Counted from the stretch's first letter, positions 8,411 through 16,471 are shown. The stretch: 20,714 nt of DNA from DASZXJ01 sp035545895 (GCA_035545895.1 DASZXJ010000093.1:1-20714), one strand, 5' to 3'. Made by a program: numbers and translations. Notes: generated by a model from the letters alone, not told the origin.

Positions 8411-10957
8411 TTAACGAGAACGCTTTAGTTCATTCGATGAAACCAATTCATCGATGAACTTAGAGGCATCGCTCATCTGCGGACTTAATCGCAGGCAAAT
8501 CCGCGCCTCTTGTTCTGCTTCTGCCTGCAACCCGTGCTTGGCGAGCGCTCTCGCTAGCCGCATTCGCCAATCCAACTGCACATAATTCAATTGCAGCGCC
8601 CGCCGATACATCGCAATGCCTGAATCTATGCGGCCATCACGCAAGTCCAAGTCAGCCAACTGCACCAGCGCGTCGGCACTAATCGATTTTTCCGCCGCCT
8701 TTGCCTCAAGCAATTCACGTGCCTCACGCTGGCACCGTTGAGCAATTGCGATGTTTTTCGCGCGCACTCCAAGTTCAGAGGCGAGATCAAGCAATCCCTG
8801 CACATCGCCATGAACAAGCGATGCGGCCAGTTCCGCGTTATCGCTTTGTGCAAGACAGACCAATGCAGCACGTGATGCCCAATTTGGACGCAGTTCGATC
8901 GAGTGGCGCAGTTTGGTCATCCCCGCATCCAAATTGCCAGCCTGAAAATCGAGTGACGCAGCATCAAGGGCAATGTTGGCATCTTGCCGCGCCAAGTCAT
9001 AGGCTAGATCAATTAATTTTTCGCCATCGGAATCGCCAAGGATGTTTTGGCGTAACCGACCGTCCATCCAGTACGTCGGGCCAAAGGTAGGACAGAGCGC
9101 AATAGTTTTATCGAATTCGCCAATTATCCGCTTCGTGTTTGCGATTCCAACTTCGTTAAGAAGAATTTGGCCGGTAGCCCTATCCTTCATCCGGCTAATG
9201 GATTGCCAACGATAAACGTTGAGCCAATATCGATATTCAACATCCCGAGGTTCGAATTCCGATGCTGCCGCGGCATCGCTGAGCAACGTGACATAAGTGT
9301 CGTTATCGGCTTGCCACTCCACTTTTTTCAACTCAGTTGCAAGGCCGCTCGCGCGCGCAAACGCTGCTTCCGCTCGAGCTGATCGCACTTCGCCCAAAAG
9401 CGACCATCCCAATCCGATCGCTAGCAAAATAATTGAGATGATTGAAGAAAACGGACGAAAGCGCGAATGAATAAGTGGTGTTACAGCCACCTCATGTACG
9501 ACTCTTCCTGGAAGGTCGACAAGATTAACCAGCACAGCCAAAAGAGATGCCGCGAGAATCGCATTGGCAGGAACGTGCTGGCCAAAATCCGTGTTGCTGT
9601 GAATGAACACAGCAATCATGCCAAAGCAGATTCCAAATGCACTGGCTTGCAGTGAGCTTCGCTGGGATCGAACCACACGAATGAATTTTGCGACAACCAT
9701 CCCGATGAAGACGAGAAACAATGTAACGCCCACCAAACCTGTCTCCGTCATTAGCTGGGCGTATTCATTTTCAGCATGCGTTGCTATACGCGGAACATTG
9801 GTGTGATCATACATTGGGTAGACATATTGAAATGTGCCCAACCCCGTGCCGAAAAGCGGAAATTGTCGCCATGCCACGGCCACATCCTTGATGGTTTGCC
9901 AGCGCCCGCCATCTTCCGCGTCGATATTTCGCAGTGTTCCCAGACGTTCAAAAATAGGATCTATCCCGGCCACGAGGAGGCCTGCGAAGCATACAAGCAC
10001 AAAGATCAGCAGCGCGCTGGCTCGGCCATGCCCGCCATGACACCAGACAAGCAAAGTTGCGGTGAAGCCACCAGCCGCCACGAGGGAAATAATTCCGACT
10101 CGTGATAATGAGAGAAATACCGCCAGCGTTCCCAGGATGATCGTTGCTCCACAGAGAAAAATTAGAGCACGCGGCGCCTCACCAATCGCGTAGCGAATCG
10201 ACGCAAAGTTCACATTATTGCGGTCACCGAATACAGGAATGCGGCTCAGGAATAATCCCAGGGCAGCACCGATCGAAAGATTCATAAATTGCGCGAAATG
10301 GCTGTGATTGGTAAACGGGCCCGACGCTTTATGGCCCGCAGGAACCACGCCGTAGATGGTATTCATGTCGAATGCGGCCTGTGAAATCGTAAGAACAGCA
10401 CAGCCTAACCCAATCAGACTGACGACAATCAGCAGCCGTTCGATCTGCTTTGAATCGCGACACAGATGAAGAACGATCACAAAAGTGACAGCCGCGCACA
10501 ATATAACACGAAGATCCCGTTGACTTCCCAGCGTGTAAAAGCTGATAGCGTTCGAATCTAAGGCGTTCGCTTGTCCAACCCGAGAAAGCAAATTCTGCTT
10601 GATTGCGACAGTTTGCGGCGAGACCAGTTGCATAAGCGACGCAGGAATTCCAATTTGCTGGAAAATGACTAGAAGAACGAATAATGCGATTGGTAGATAA
10701 GTCCAAGATTGGACGGGGTCGACATCACCTCGAAGCAATCCAACTAGCAGCGCGACGGTCGCTAATCCCAAGATGCCGATCAATACGAGGCGCCCCCACG
10801 CTGTGGCCGCGCCAAACGCGGCAGGCGCAAAAATGAATGCGGACGTAAGCAGCCCCCCCGTGATCCATTGGCTGACAGCCGGTTTCACGTTCTGGACTGG
10901 GAAACGTTTTTGATCCTTCAACAACACAAAATTCTCTGTTAAAGGGACTACGCTCAA
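8411..10957 (-). CDS. O-antigen ligase/polymerase-like membrane protein (Wzy_C) with TPR-rich C-terminus
   Basis: This 848-residue protein has two parts. Residues about 30-480 contain roughly a dozen hydrophobic segments and the Wzy_C landmarks: GPFTNHSHFAQFMNLSIG (about 213-230), LSLSRVGIISLVA (about 283-295), FPLFGTGLGTFQYVYP (about 366-381), and the periplasmic-loop motif HAENEYAQLMTETGLVG (about 394-410). After a last membrane helix near 505-520, about 320 soluble residues hold TPR-like helical repeats, for example around 665-690 and 765-825. The family polymerises glycan repeat units or ligates glycan to an acceptor, and these two activities cannot be told apart from sequence. Its start overlaps the kinase stop by 4 bp (ATGA). 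A run of seven G on the coding strand (10853-10859) lies early in the gene. Confidence 0.88.
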   Translation of the reverse strand: MSVVPLTENFVLLKDQKRFPVQNVKPAVSQWITGGLLTSAFIFAPAAFGAATAWGRLVLIGILGLATVALLVGLLRGDVDPVQSWTYLPIALFVLLVIFQQIGIPASLMQLVSPQTVAIKQNLLSRVGQANALDSNAISFYTLGSQRDLRVILCAAVTFVIVLHLCRDSKQIERLLIVVSLIGLGCAVLTISQAAFDMNTIYGVVPAGHKASGPFTNHSHFAQFMNLSIGAALGLFLSRIPVFGDRNNVNFASIRYAIGEAPRALIFLCGATIILGTLAVFLSLSRVGIISLVAAGGFTATLLVWCHGGHGRASALLIFVLVCFAGLLVAGIDPIFERLGTLRNIDAEDGGRWQTIKDVAVAWRQFPLFGTGLGTFQYVYPMYDHTNVPRIATHAENEYAQLMTETGLVGVTLFLVFIGMVVAKFIRVVRSQRSSLQASAFGICFGMIAVFIHSNTDFGQHVPANAILAASLLAVLVNLVDLPGRVVHEVAVTPLIHSRFRPFSSIISIILLAIGLGWSLLGEVRSARAEAAFARASGLATELKKVEWQADNDTYVTLLSDAAAASEFEPRDVEYRYWLNVYRWQSISRMKDRATGQILLNEVGIANTKRIIGEFDKTIALCPTFGPTYWMDGRLRQNILGDSDGEKLIDLAYDLARQDANIALDAASLDFQAGNLDAGMTKLRHSIELRPNWASRAALVCLAQSDNAELAASLVHGDVQGLLDLASELGVRAKNIAIAQRCQREARELLEAKAAEKSISADALVQLADLDLRDGRIDSGIAMYRRALQLNYVQLDWRMRLARALAKHGLQAEAEQEARICLRLSPQMSDASKFIDELVSSNELKRSR

Positions 10958-13248
10958 TCGTTAACTTTCTCAACCTCGGTGGCCATCGATGTGGCTACAG
11001 TATCCCCGTTGCCATTGCGACGGCTTCGGTGACCATTACCGTTGGCAGGGTTCCTCTCAAGTTCGCGGCGATCATGGCCGTATGCGTAATCACCTTTGTA
11101 TCCGTAGGAATAGCCATATTTCGAACCTCGATTGCGCGGGGCATCGTTCACGACTGCCCCCAGCACGACCCCGCCTACCGTTGAAACCGCTGTCATCGCA
11201 TGCTCTGCCCCTCGGCGGGTCGATTTATCAGCACGCAAGACAATGATCGTAACGTCGCATGCCGCTGAAAGAATTCGGGCATCAGTCACAGGAATCAAAG
11301 GCGGAGAATCGATAACGACCTTGTCGTATTGAACAGTCATTTCAGCCAACAGCTGTTTGAATGCCTCGCTGTTGAGAAGCTCAGCAGGATTTTCAGGAAG
11401 ATAGCCACACGGAAGAATATCCAGGCGATCTAATATCCCGGTGCGAATTGCTTGCCTTGCCGCCGCCTTACCTTCCAAAATGGCTGCCAAACCCATTTCA
11501 TCTTTAAGTTCAAAAATTTTATGCTGAACGGGCTTTCGGCAATCTGCATCGATCAACAGAACACGGCAATCAGTTTGAGCCAGCGCGATTGCAAGGTTGC
11601 TTGCGCAAGTCGATTTACCGTCTCCAGGCATTGGGGAACTAACAAGAATAGTACGGCAGTTGGATCGCACTCCGAAATGAATGCCCGTACGCAACGTGCG
11701 ATACGATTCGGCCACATCCGACCTTGGTTGAAGCTTGACGTACTGTCCACGCTGAATAATGGAACTCCGACGATCCATATGGGAAATCACACCCAACACA
11801 GGCAATCCGAGTGCCTGTGCCACTTCGTCGATTGAACGAATTCGCATATCGAGCCGATCTACCAACACACAAAGGGCTATGCCAAACATCAAGCCCAACG
11901 CCATTGCGGTTCCGAGCACACGAGAGCGTTTTGGAGAAACTGGCGACGTCGCAGCTCTGGCGGGTTCAAGGATGCTTACCGTAGTCGTGCCAGTATCGCC
12001 ATTGACATCCACCTCTTTAATACGGTTGTCTAGCACATCTAATAAGCGTTCAAGACGCTTTGCGTCTGTTTGAAGCTGGCTTAGTTCGGCGGCTTTTGAA
12101 TTCAAGTCGAGGGCCAGATCTCGCTGTGTTAACAACGCTTGTTTCAGCTGATCTTCCCGCGAACTCAATGCAGCAAGCTCTGTCTGTAAGTAAGTGAGAT
12201 AATTTTCCACAGCTCGGCCGTCCAGCTCGTCGAGTTCAGACCGCAATGATTCAAGCGTAGCCTTCGCACGAAGCACATTAGGATGAGCAGGTCCATATTG
12301 GAGCTCCACAACTCGAAGCGAATGGACGAGTTGCTGGTAATCTTTCCAAAAAACAGAATTATCGAATCGTGACGTCGCGGCGGCAGGCAACGTCGCGATC
12401 CGACTTTCAACCCACCGCTTTAACTGAGCCGAATTCGCTTTCATCGAGTCGGCCGTCTGCAATGCAATCTTCGCATCCAACACGGCAACTTCGGCCTGTG
12501 TGTGTAGATCCGAGAGCTCCGCTAATCGCGTCGTGATAATATTGCCCGATGCTCGTCGGTCATTACGATTATCGTCCAGCGATAGAATGCCATTCGTTCG
12601 TTGAAATTCGAGAATCGCGCTTGTAATTTTCGTGTATTCGCCTTCACGTTTTTGCTTTTCGGTTTGAAGAATCTTTAAAACGTCAGCGGAGTTGCTTTTT
12701 TGCTGTTCCGCAACGTACGTGATAAACGCATCGACCACGCTATTTGCAATTGTCGCTGCGTCAGTTGCACTCACAGATTCCATCGCGACATTGATAATTT
12801 GGCCCTGAGGGTCAGGATCCACTTTCAATGAGCCCTTAATTACTGCGACCGGGTTGTCGCTGCTTCGCAACGTTAGAAGATCTTTAGCGGCCGGGGAACT
12901 CACGACCTGCGAGAGGATCGCTGTGGATTGAATGATTTGGGATTGCGTCGAAAGTGGGTTGCCGTACTGCTGAGGGAGTGTCTCCGCTATAATTTTGGGA
13001 CCGGTCTTTTGAATAAATAGCTTGGCATTGGCGCTATATATCGGAATAGCTTGGGAAAGATATAAGAATCCGCCAGCCAGAAACGCGACAAAACAAGCCC
13101 AAACCAACCATTGACGACGCCACACCACTTCAAGTAGTTCGATGCCAGGCGCATGCCGGGAAACAGGAGCGGCAGCACCTAATTCAATGTCACTCGATCC
13201 CGCAGCTGCCGCTGCCAACATAGTCTCTCTCAACCGTTTTTCGAGCAT
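10954..13248 (-). CDS. Polysaccharide co-polymerase/tyrosine autokinase (Wzz-BY-kinase fusion)
   Basis: This 764-residue inner-membrane protein joins a chain-length regulator to a bacterial tyrosine kinase. A first transmembrane helix is at about 47-68. The periplasmic Wzz region, with long coiled-coil stretches, spans about 70-440, and a second helix is at about 445-463. The cytoplasmic kinase has Walker A PMPGDGKST (539-547), Walker A' LLIDADCRK (564-572), Walker B VVIDSPP (644-650) and a C-terminal tyrosine cluster at 711, 713, 715, 717, 721 and 723. The proline-containing NPAELL (620-625) is typical of the family. Autophosphorylation of the tail is known to control chain length in Wzc-like proteins. 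The ATG has GGGAG about 6 bases upstream. It heads the operon. A 40-residue polar tail follows the tyrosines. Confidence 0.94.
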   Translation of the reverse strand: MLEKRLRETMLAAAAAGSSDIELGAAAPVSRHAPGIELLEVVWRRQWLVWACFVAFLAGGFLYLSQAIPIYSANAKLFIQKTGPKIIAETLPQQYGNPLSTQSQIIQSTAILSQVVSSPAAKDLLTLRSSDNPVAVIKGSLKVDPDPQGQIINVAMESVSATDAATIANSVVDAFITYVAEQQKSNSADVLKILQTEKQKREGEYTKITSAILEFQRTNGILSLDDNRNDRRASGNIITTRLAELSDLHTQAEVAVLDAKIALQTADSMKANSAQLKRWVESRIATLPAAATSRFDNSVFWKDYQQLVHSLRVVELQYGPAHPNVLRAKATLESLRSELDELDGRAVENYLTYLQTELAALSSREDQLKQALLTQRDLALDLNSKAAELSQLQTDAKRLERLLDVLDNRIKEVDVNGDTGTTTVSILEPARAATSPVSPKRSRVLGTAMALGLMFGIALCVLVDRLDMRIRSIDEVAQALGLPVLGVISHMDRRSSIIQRGQYVKLQPRSDVAESYRTLRTGIHFGVRSNCRTILVSSPMPGDGKSTCASNLAIALAQTDCRVLLIDADCRKPVQHKIFELKDEMGLAAILEGKAAARQAIRTGILDRLDILPCGYLPENPAELLNSEAFKQLLAEMTVQYDKVVIDSPPLIPVTDARILSAACDVTIIVLRADKSTRRGAEHAMTAVSTVGGVVLGAVVNDAPRNRGSKYGYSYGYKGDYAYGHDRRELERNPANGNGHRSRRNGNGDTVATSMATEVEKVND

Positions 13249-13619
13249 GCCGCACTCCCACTTTGTTCAGACATGCGGGGCGAAATGCGAACATCTGCAA
13301 AATAGAGCACTTCCCCAGCTTGTCGACACTTTCAGCAATGACTAGATCAAAGTGGATTCCCACAGTCACTGCCTGATTAATATGCGTTTCCATTTCTTCG
13401 ACCGACCGCGAAATTACATGAAATACATATTCTCCCACAAAGACAGGCGTTCCTGCATTTCGGACGTTATACTACATGCTTCCGAAACCGGACCGCAAAT
13501 GTAATGCCAAAGCAACCCAAAACCGCTCAGCGAACAAAACATCCATCTCGGATGAAATAAGCAATTCATTCGAGTGAATACTTGCCCTTCTGCTCCTTAC
13601 CAACCTATTCGGTTGCCAA
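13249..13619 (-). other. Untranslated leader/promoter region of the polysaccharide operon
   Basis: This 371-bp gap lies between the Pro/Ala-rich gene and the kinase gene. Apart from the promoter/inverted repeat near 13458-13498, it contains a weak minus-strand open frame (13190-13438, GTG start, no ribosome binding site) overlapping the kinase start. That frame is not accepted as a gene here. No tRNA, CRISPR or insertion sequence was seen. Confidence 0.5.
13458..13498 (-). promoter_or_regulatory. Candidate promoter with overlapping inverted repeat (operator-like)
   Basis: On the minus strand, TTGCGG (13493-13498) and TAGTAT (13469-13474) are separated by 18 bp, a weak sigma70-like promoter pointing at the kinase gene. 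The inverted repeat TTTCGGA-N16-TCCGAAA (13458-13464 and 13481-13487) brackets the -10 element, a position where a bound repressor would block transcription. The predicted leader is about 210 nt. Confidence 0.35.
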
Positions 13620-14087
13620 TTACGGAGGTGGCGGAGGTGGCGGAGGTGGAAGTGCCGGTGGATTGCGCGGAGGTGGCGGATTCAACCCACTACGCGTTGG
13701 GGGCGGTGCAGCCAAAGTGACTGCAACTGGCGGCGCGACGACAACAGTTACGGGCTGCAGTTTCGCGACAGTGGTTGGCGGCGTTGTTTGGACTGGTGGC
13801 AACGAAGTCGCCGGTAGGCTTGCAACTGCCGGAATCGACGAAATTGCCGGTGCCGGAGCTGCCGCAGGAATGCTTGGCACGACTACCGGAGCCTTCGCGG
13901 GCGACGCATTCGCACTAAGGGCGAACGGGTCAAAATTGAGTACTGAAACCACAGCTGGCGTCGCAGTAACAACGCGGGAAGGCGGTGGGCCTGCATGTAG
14001 CTGAGAATCTGTGCCACACAACCCTGCCATTGCAGCAGCCGCAATCGCTGCTCCCTTACCTTTCGAGCTTAGATTTTCCTTTTTCAT
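13620..14087 (-). CDS. Small secreted Pro/Ala-rich protein ending in polyproline, unknown function
   Basis: This 155-residue protein is not recognised. It has a lysine-rich start and an Ala-rich hydrophobic stretch (KGAAIAAAAMAGLCG, about residues 11-25) followed by LHA, which together look like a signal peptide or membrane anchor. The rest is low-complexity Pro/Ala/Val/Thr sequence without charged domains, ending in nine prolines. The ATG has AAGGAAA upstream, and the reading frame starts 21 bp after the PEP-CTERM gene stop, so the two are probably co-transcribed. The last nine codons are three copies of a 9-bp repeat followed at once by a stop, so the C-terminus may vary by repeat slippage. 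A cell-wall or exopolysaccharide-spanning stalk is possible, but this is a guess. Confidence 0.65.
   Translation of the reverse strand: MKKENLSSKGKGAAIAAAAMAGLCGTDSQLHAGPPPSRVVTATPAVVSVLNFDPFALSANASPAKAPVVVPSIPAAAPAPAISSIPAVASLPATSLPPVQTTPPTTVAKLQPVTVVVAPPVAVTLAAPPPTRSGLNPPPPRNPPALPPPPPPPPP
13623..13649 (-). repeat. 9-bp tandem repeat, three copies, encoding polyproline
   Basis: On the plus strand the unit CGGAGGTGG occurs three times in tandem directly next to the stop codon of the Pro/Ala-rich gene. A related unit recurs at 13670-13678. Each unit codes for three prolines, so copy-number change keeps the frame and alters the length of the proline tail. Confidence 0.8.
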
Positions 14088-14108
14088 GGTGAAAATTTCC
14101 TTAAATTC

Positions 14109-14912
14109 CTACTTCGTCGCGCGGCGATGCCGAAGTGCGGCGGCCAATCCACTAGCCACAATCATGAACATCGATGGCTCGGGAACTGATACTACATAAT
14201 TATCGAAGTATGCCAACCCCGTTGTCTGAAGTGGGTTAGTCAATCCGAAAGCGTTAATATCAGCATCACCAAAATCTGTAGAAGCAGCAACAAAACCGAA
14301 GCCAGTACCCTTTTCAGTCCCATCCACAAAAATATGAAAGGTCGAGTCGCCAAAATTAAGATCTAATTCATAGTTATGCCAAGTATTCAGCGCGTCGGTG
14401 AAAAGATTGGCGAATTCGCTTGTAGAGCTAGATGAATCAGAAATCGCTAGCGCACCGTTCGCGGCATTAATGCCGGCTGACGCGATGCGGTTACCCAATT
14501 GGTCAAACGCACTAATTCCAAAGAAGGGATCACCTTCAGTTACGAATCCTGGAGCACCGCTCGTCACAAACATCGCCCATTTGATCGACACTACGCCGCT
14601 TCCTGGCGAAATCGGCACCTGTGGCCACCAGTAACTGCCGTCACCGGCAGCAACATCGTTCATCGAAACCGCAACACCTTGTGACAGGTCATTGAACGTC
14701 GTCACCTGCGCAGCAGTACCAGTGGCAGCCGACGTTTGCCAGTTTGCCCCTGAAGCAACGTCCTGCGTATTGTTCAGCAACCCGACATGAAAGCGCGTGA
14801 GCTCAAAGCCATTCGTGTTGTACGGAGCTACAGCCGCGCAAAAGCCGCTAGCCGGGAAAACGATTGCAATAAACAACCGTAGCGCCCAACGTGAAATTAC
14901 TCTTTGCTGCAT
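14109..14912 (-). CDS. PEP-CTERM sorting domain protein with LamG-like body
   Basis: This 267-residue exported protein has an N-terminal signal peptide (hydrophobic LFIAIVFPASGFCAAVA, about residues 13-29). Its C-terminus has the tripartite PEP-CTERM layout: VPEPS at 243-247, a hydrophobic stretch (MFMIVASGLAAAL) and the basic tail RHRRATK. In known systems this tail is recognised by an exosortase, and the mature protein is linked to the cell surface or exopolysaccharide matrix. The body is Gly/Ser/Asp-rich beta-sheet-type sequence resembling LamG/concanavalin-like domains (WHNYELDLNFGDSTFHIFVDG at about 178-198, in two parts with AYFDNYVVS near the end). The ATG has AGGAG at good spacing. 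It is the first gene of a two-gene unit next to an exopolysaccharide locus, a usual setting for PEP-CTERM proteins. No exosortase gene lies in this window. Confidence 0.88.
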   Translation of the reverse strand: MQQRVISRWALRLFIAIVFPASGFCAAVAPYNTNGFELTRFHVGLLNNTQDVASGANWQTSAATGTAAQVTTFNDLSQGVAVSMNDVAAGDGSYWWPQVPISPGSGVVSIKWAMFVTSGAPGFVTEGDPFFGISAFDQLGNRIASAGINAANGALAISDSSSSTSEFANLFTDALNTWHNYELDLNFGDSTFHIFVDGTEKGTGFGFVAASTDFGDADINAFGLTNPLQTTGLAYFDNYVVSVPEPSMFMIVASGLAAALRHRRATK

Positions 14913-15054
14913 TTTCTCTCCTAATCCCTATTGAATCGCACCTCTGACCGACAAGTCAAACCTATTCGATATGATGGAATTCAAATTCGGTTTGGCGCGC
15001 CTACACACATATAAATTGTACCTTGCGCAGAGCGTAGCTGATTAGTACGCCCGC

Positions 15055-15082
15055 ATGTTAGGCTCAACGAAAACTATGTCAA
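15055..15082 (-). promoter_or_regulatory. Candidate sigma70-like promoter for the PEP-CTERM gene
   Basis: On the minus strand a perfect TTGACA (15077-15082) is followed after 16 bp by TAACAT (15055-15060, four of six matches). It points to the PEP-CTERM gene with a predicted leader of about 135 nt. A bulged hairpin followed by five T lies just upstream of the -35 box (about 15087-15118). Confidence 0.45.
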
Positions 15083-15157
15083 GCAAAAATGGTAGGATTT
15101 ACCTATCTTTTTTACCATAGCAAAATCGGCTTCAAGCATCTCCATCAGAACTCGTTT

Positions 15158-15182
15158 GTGGATCAGGTTTTTCCTGATCCAC
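15158..15182. repeat. Perfect hairpin, 10-bp stem with T5 loop
   Basis: GTGGATCAGG, loop TTTTT, CCTGATCCAC is a perfect inverted repeat. No U-run follows on either strand, so it is not a standard intrinsic terminator. It may be a REP-like palindrome or a regulatory site. Confidence 0.7.
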
Positions 15183-15428
15183 TACATAAATCAACGAACT
15201 CACTGTCGGTGAATCCTTAGGACAACCATGTTGGGGCGGAATCGGTGTTCGATACACGCAGAGACAATTGAAAATGTAAAGCTACAGCAACTTTTCTGTT
15301 AATTACGAGCGAAATTACGTCTGCCTTCCTGCCTTTGAGAAATTCTTAGACAAAAGGAGGGCACAGTCGCTGGCTGAATCATCAGGTGAGGACATTGAAA
15401 GCTACTTATTTGTTCTTACTAACGGAGT

Positions 15429-16085
15429 TTGAACGATCCTCAATGTCGAGATGTTGCCGCGTCTTTGGCCACGAAGTCTTGTGATGTGGTGATCGACCCG
15501 TCGCACGCCTTTGCCGCTGTAAAAACAGTTTTCGATATGCATCTTGCAGTGGCCGAGCTGAACAGGCAGCTGACCTTGGAGGGCCTCCCGCAATTGGTGA
15601 TACGTGCCGGGATCAGCACGGGTGAGATGGTCGTTGGGGACGCCGGCTCGGCTGAGGCAAGCGATTACACCGTGCTCGGCGATTGTGTCAATTTCGCTTC
15701 GCGCCTCGAATCGGCAAACAAGCAGTTGGGAACGAAGTTCCTCATTTCTGAGCGCACCAGAGATTTAACCAAGGAGCGGTTTTTGATGAGGGCCATCGGG
15801 CGGATGCGCGTCGTCGGTAAGCAACAAGCCAATCAAGTATTTGAGCCCATGTGTGAATATCCAACTGCTACGCAGGACCAGCGCAACTTCGTCGCCTGTA
15901 CCCAGACAATGGTCGAGGCATTTGTTCGCAATGATTTTGATGCCTGCCGCGATGGCGCAACCGCGCTGATAAGGCGAGACGCCGATGACAAACTCGCTGG
16001 CTTTTATCTGAAATTGTGTATTGAAATTATAGAGCGCCGGATACTTGCGCCGCTGGATGGCGTCATAACCTTGGCTGAAAAATAG
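15429..16085 (+). pseudogene. C-terminal half of a class III adenylate/guanylate cyclase domain, 5'-truncated
   Basis: From about residue 24 on, the frame reads as the second half of a class III nucleotide cyclase: AVAELNRQLTLEGLPQLVIRAGISTGEMVVGDAGS, DYTVLGDCVNFASRLESANK, LISERTRD and then MRVVGKQQANQVFEP (segments from about 40 to 140), followed by about 75 residues of helical tail. The LGDCVNFASRLE segment contains the transition-state Asn/Arg region. The first half, with FTDIxGFT and the second metal-binding Asp, is absent, so catalysis is not expected. The frame has an in-frame stop at 15420-15422, can begin only at TTG (15429) or an internal GTG, and has no properly spaced ribosome binding site. 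It is probably a decayed or deletion-derived remnant. A stand-alone non-catalytic partner is possible but less likely. Confidence 0.7.
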
Positions 16086-16471
16086 CACTATGAGGGATTA
16101 ACGCCCTTTGTTCCTGTGCATTTCTTCCGAAAACATATCCAACTTTCCAGGTTGTCATAGCTAATACGCTGGCTTGCGCTAACTTACTTGCAATAAATAA
16201 GTTGCGTCCATTCGAACATACTTCGCAATGACAAAAATGCCACAAAAACCGCTATTTAGAACAAACAAACTCCGGCCGCAACATCATGTCGTACATAGGC
16301 CGTTGGGGTCACTTGCTGGAATTGTTTCTTCGGTCCATTGCCAAAGTAGCTGTCCAGAAATCTAATCTTTTCTGTCCAACTACATCAGGCAACCTAGATC
16401 ATTTAGCCCCGCCGCTTGCGGCGGGGCTAAAATGGCGTTGCTTTGTAAACTGATCCCAGTACCGAACACTG
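16086..16471. other. Intergenic region between convergent cyclase fragment and cytochrome gene
   Basis: This 386-bp gap contains the strong palindrome at 16403-16430 and a short stem (AGGG/CCCT, about 16093-16107) followed by TTTGTT just after the cyclase stop, a weak terminator candidate. A CTGTCCA direct repeat sits near 16350-16380. No gene is supported. Confidence 0.5.
16403..16430. repeat. Perfect 13-bp-stem GC-rich palindrome (terminator- or REP-like)
   Basis: TTAGCCCCGCCGC, a two-base TT centre, and GCGGCGGGGCTAA form a perfect inverted repeat about 42 bp after the cytochrome stop codon, between two convergent genes. It would make a very stable hairpin in RNA from either strand. The flanks are A-rich on one side only, and there is no proper U-run, so it is either a bidirectional terminator of non-standard type or a copy of a dispersed REP-like palindrome. 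Confidence 0.75.

Larger units (their letters stand above)
14913..15428. other. Intergenic region between the divergent PEP-CTERM gene and cyclase fragment
   Basis: This gap of about 516 bp holds the predicted PEP-CTERM promoter (15055-15082) and a perfect 10-bp-stem hairpin (15158-15182). No open frame with a start codon and ribosome binding site was seen. I looked for the missing N-terminal half of the cyclase upstream of 15429 in the plus-strand frames and found no recognisable remnant. Confidence 0.5.

Noticed and set aside
8403..8423. Hairpin GCGTTTTC-TTAAC-GAGAACGC over the stop of the Wzy-like gene, as a terminator
   Set aside because: The stem contains a G-T pair and is AT-rich, no U-run follows in the direction of transcription, and the next gene continues on the same strand.
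13582..14004. Plus-strand Gly-rich open frame of 140 codons
   Set aside because: It is the antisense of the Pro/Ala-rich gene. The Gly run is simply the complement of the proline codons, while the minus frame has the ribosome binding site and the signal-like N-terminus.
14930..14959. TTGACT-18-TTCAAT as a promoter for the PEP-CTERM gene
   Set aside because: The transcript would begin at the ribosome binding site, and the -10 is poor. The TTGACA-16-TAACAT pair further upstream is better.
15096..15108. ATTTACCTATCTT shared with the start of ettA (about 19202-19214)
   Set aside because: A single 13-base match between an intergenic site and a conserved coding region with no extension on either side is most likely chance.
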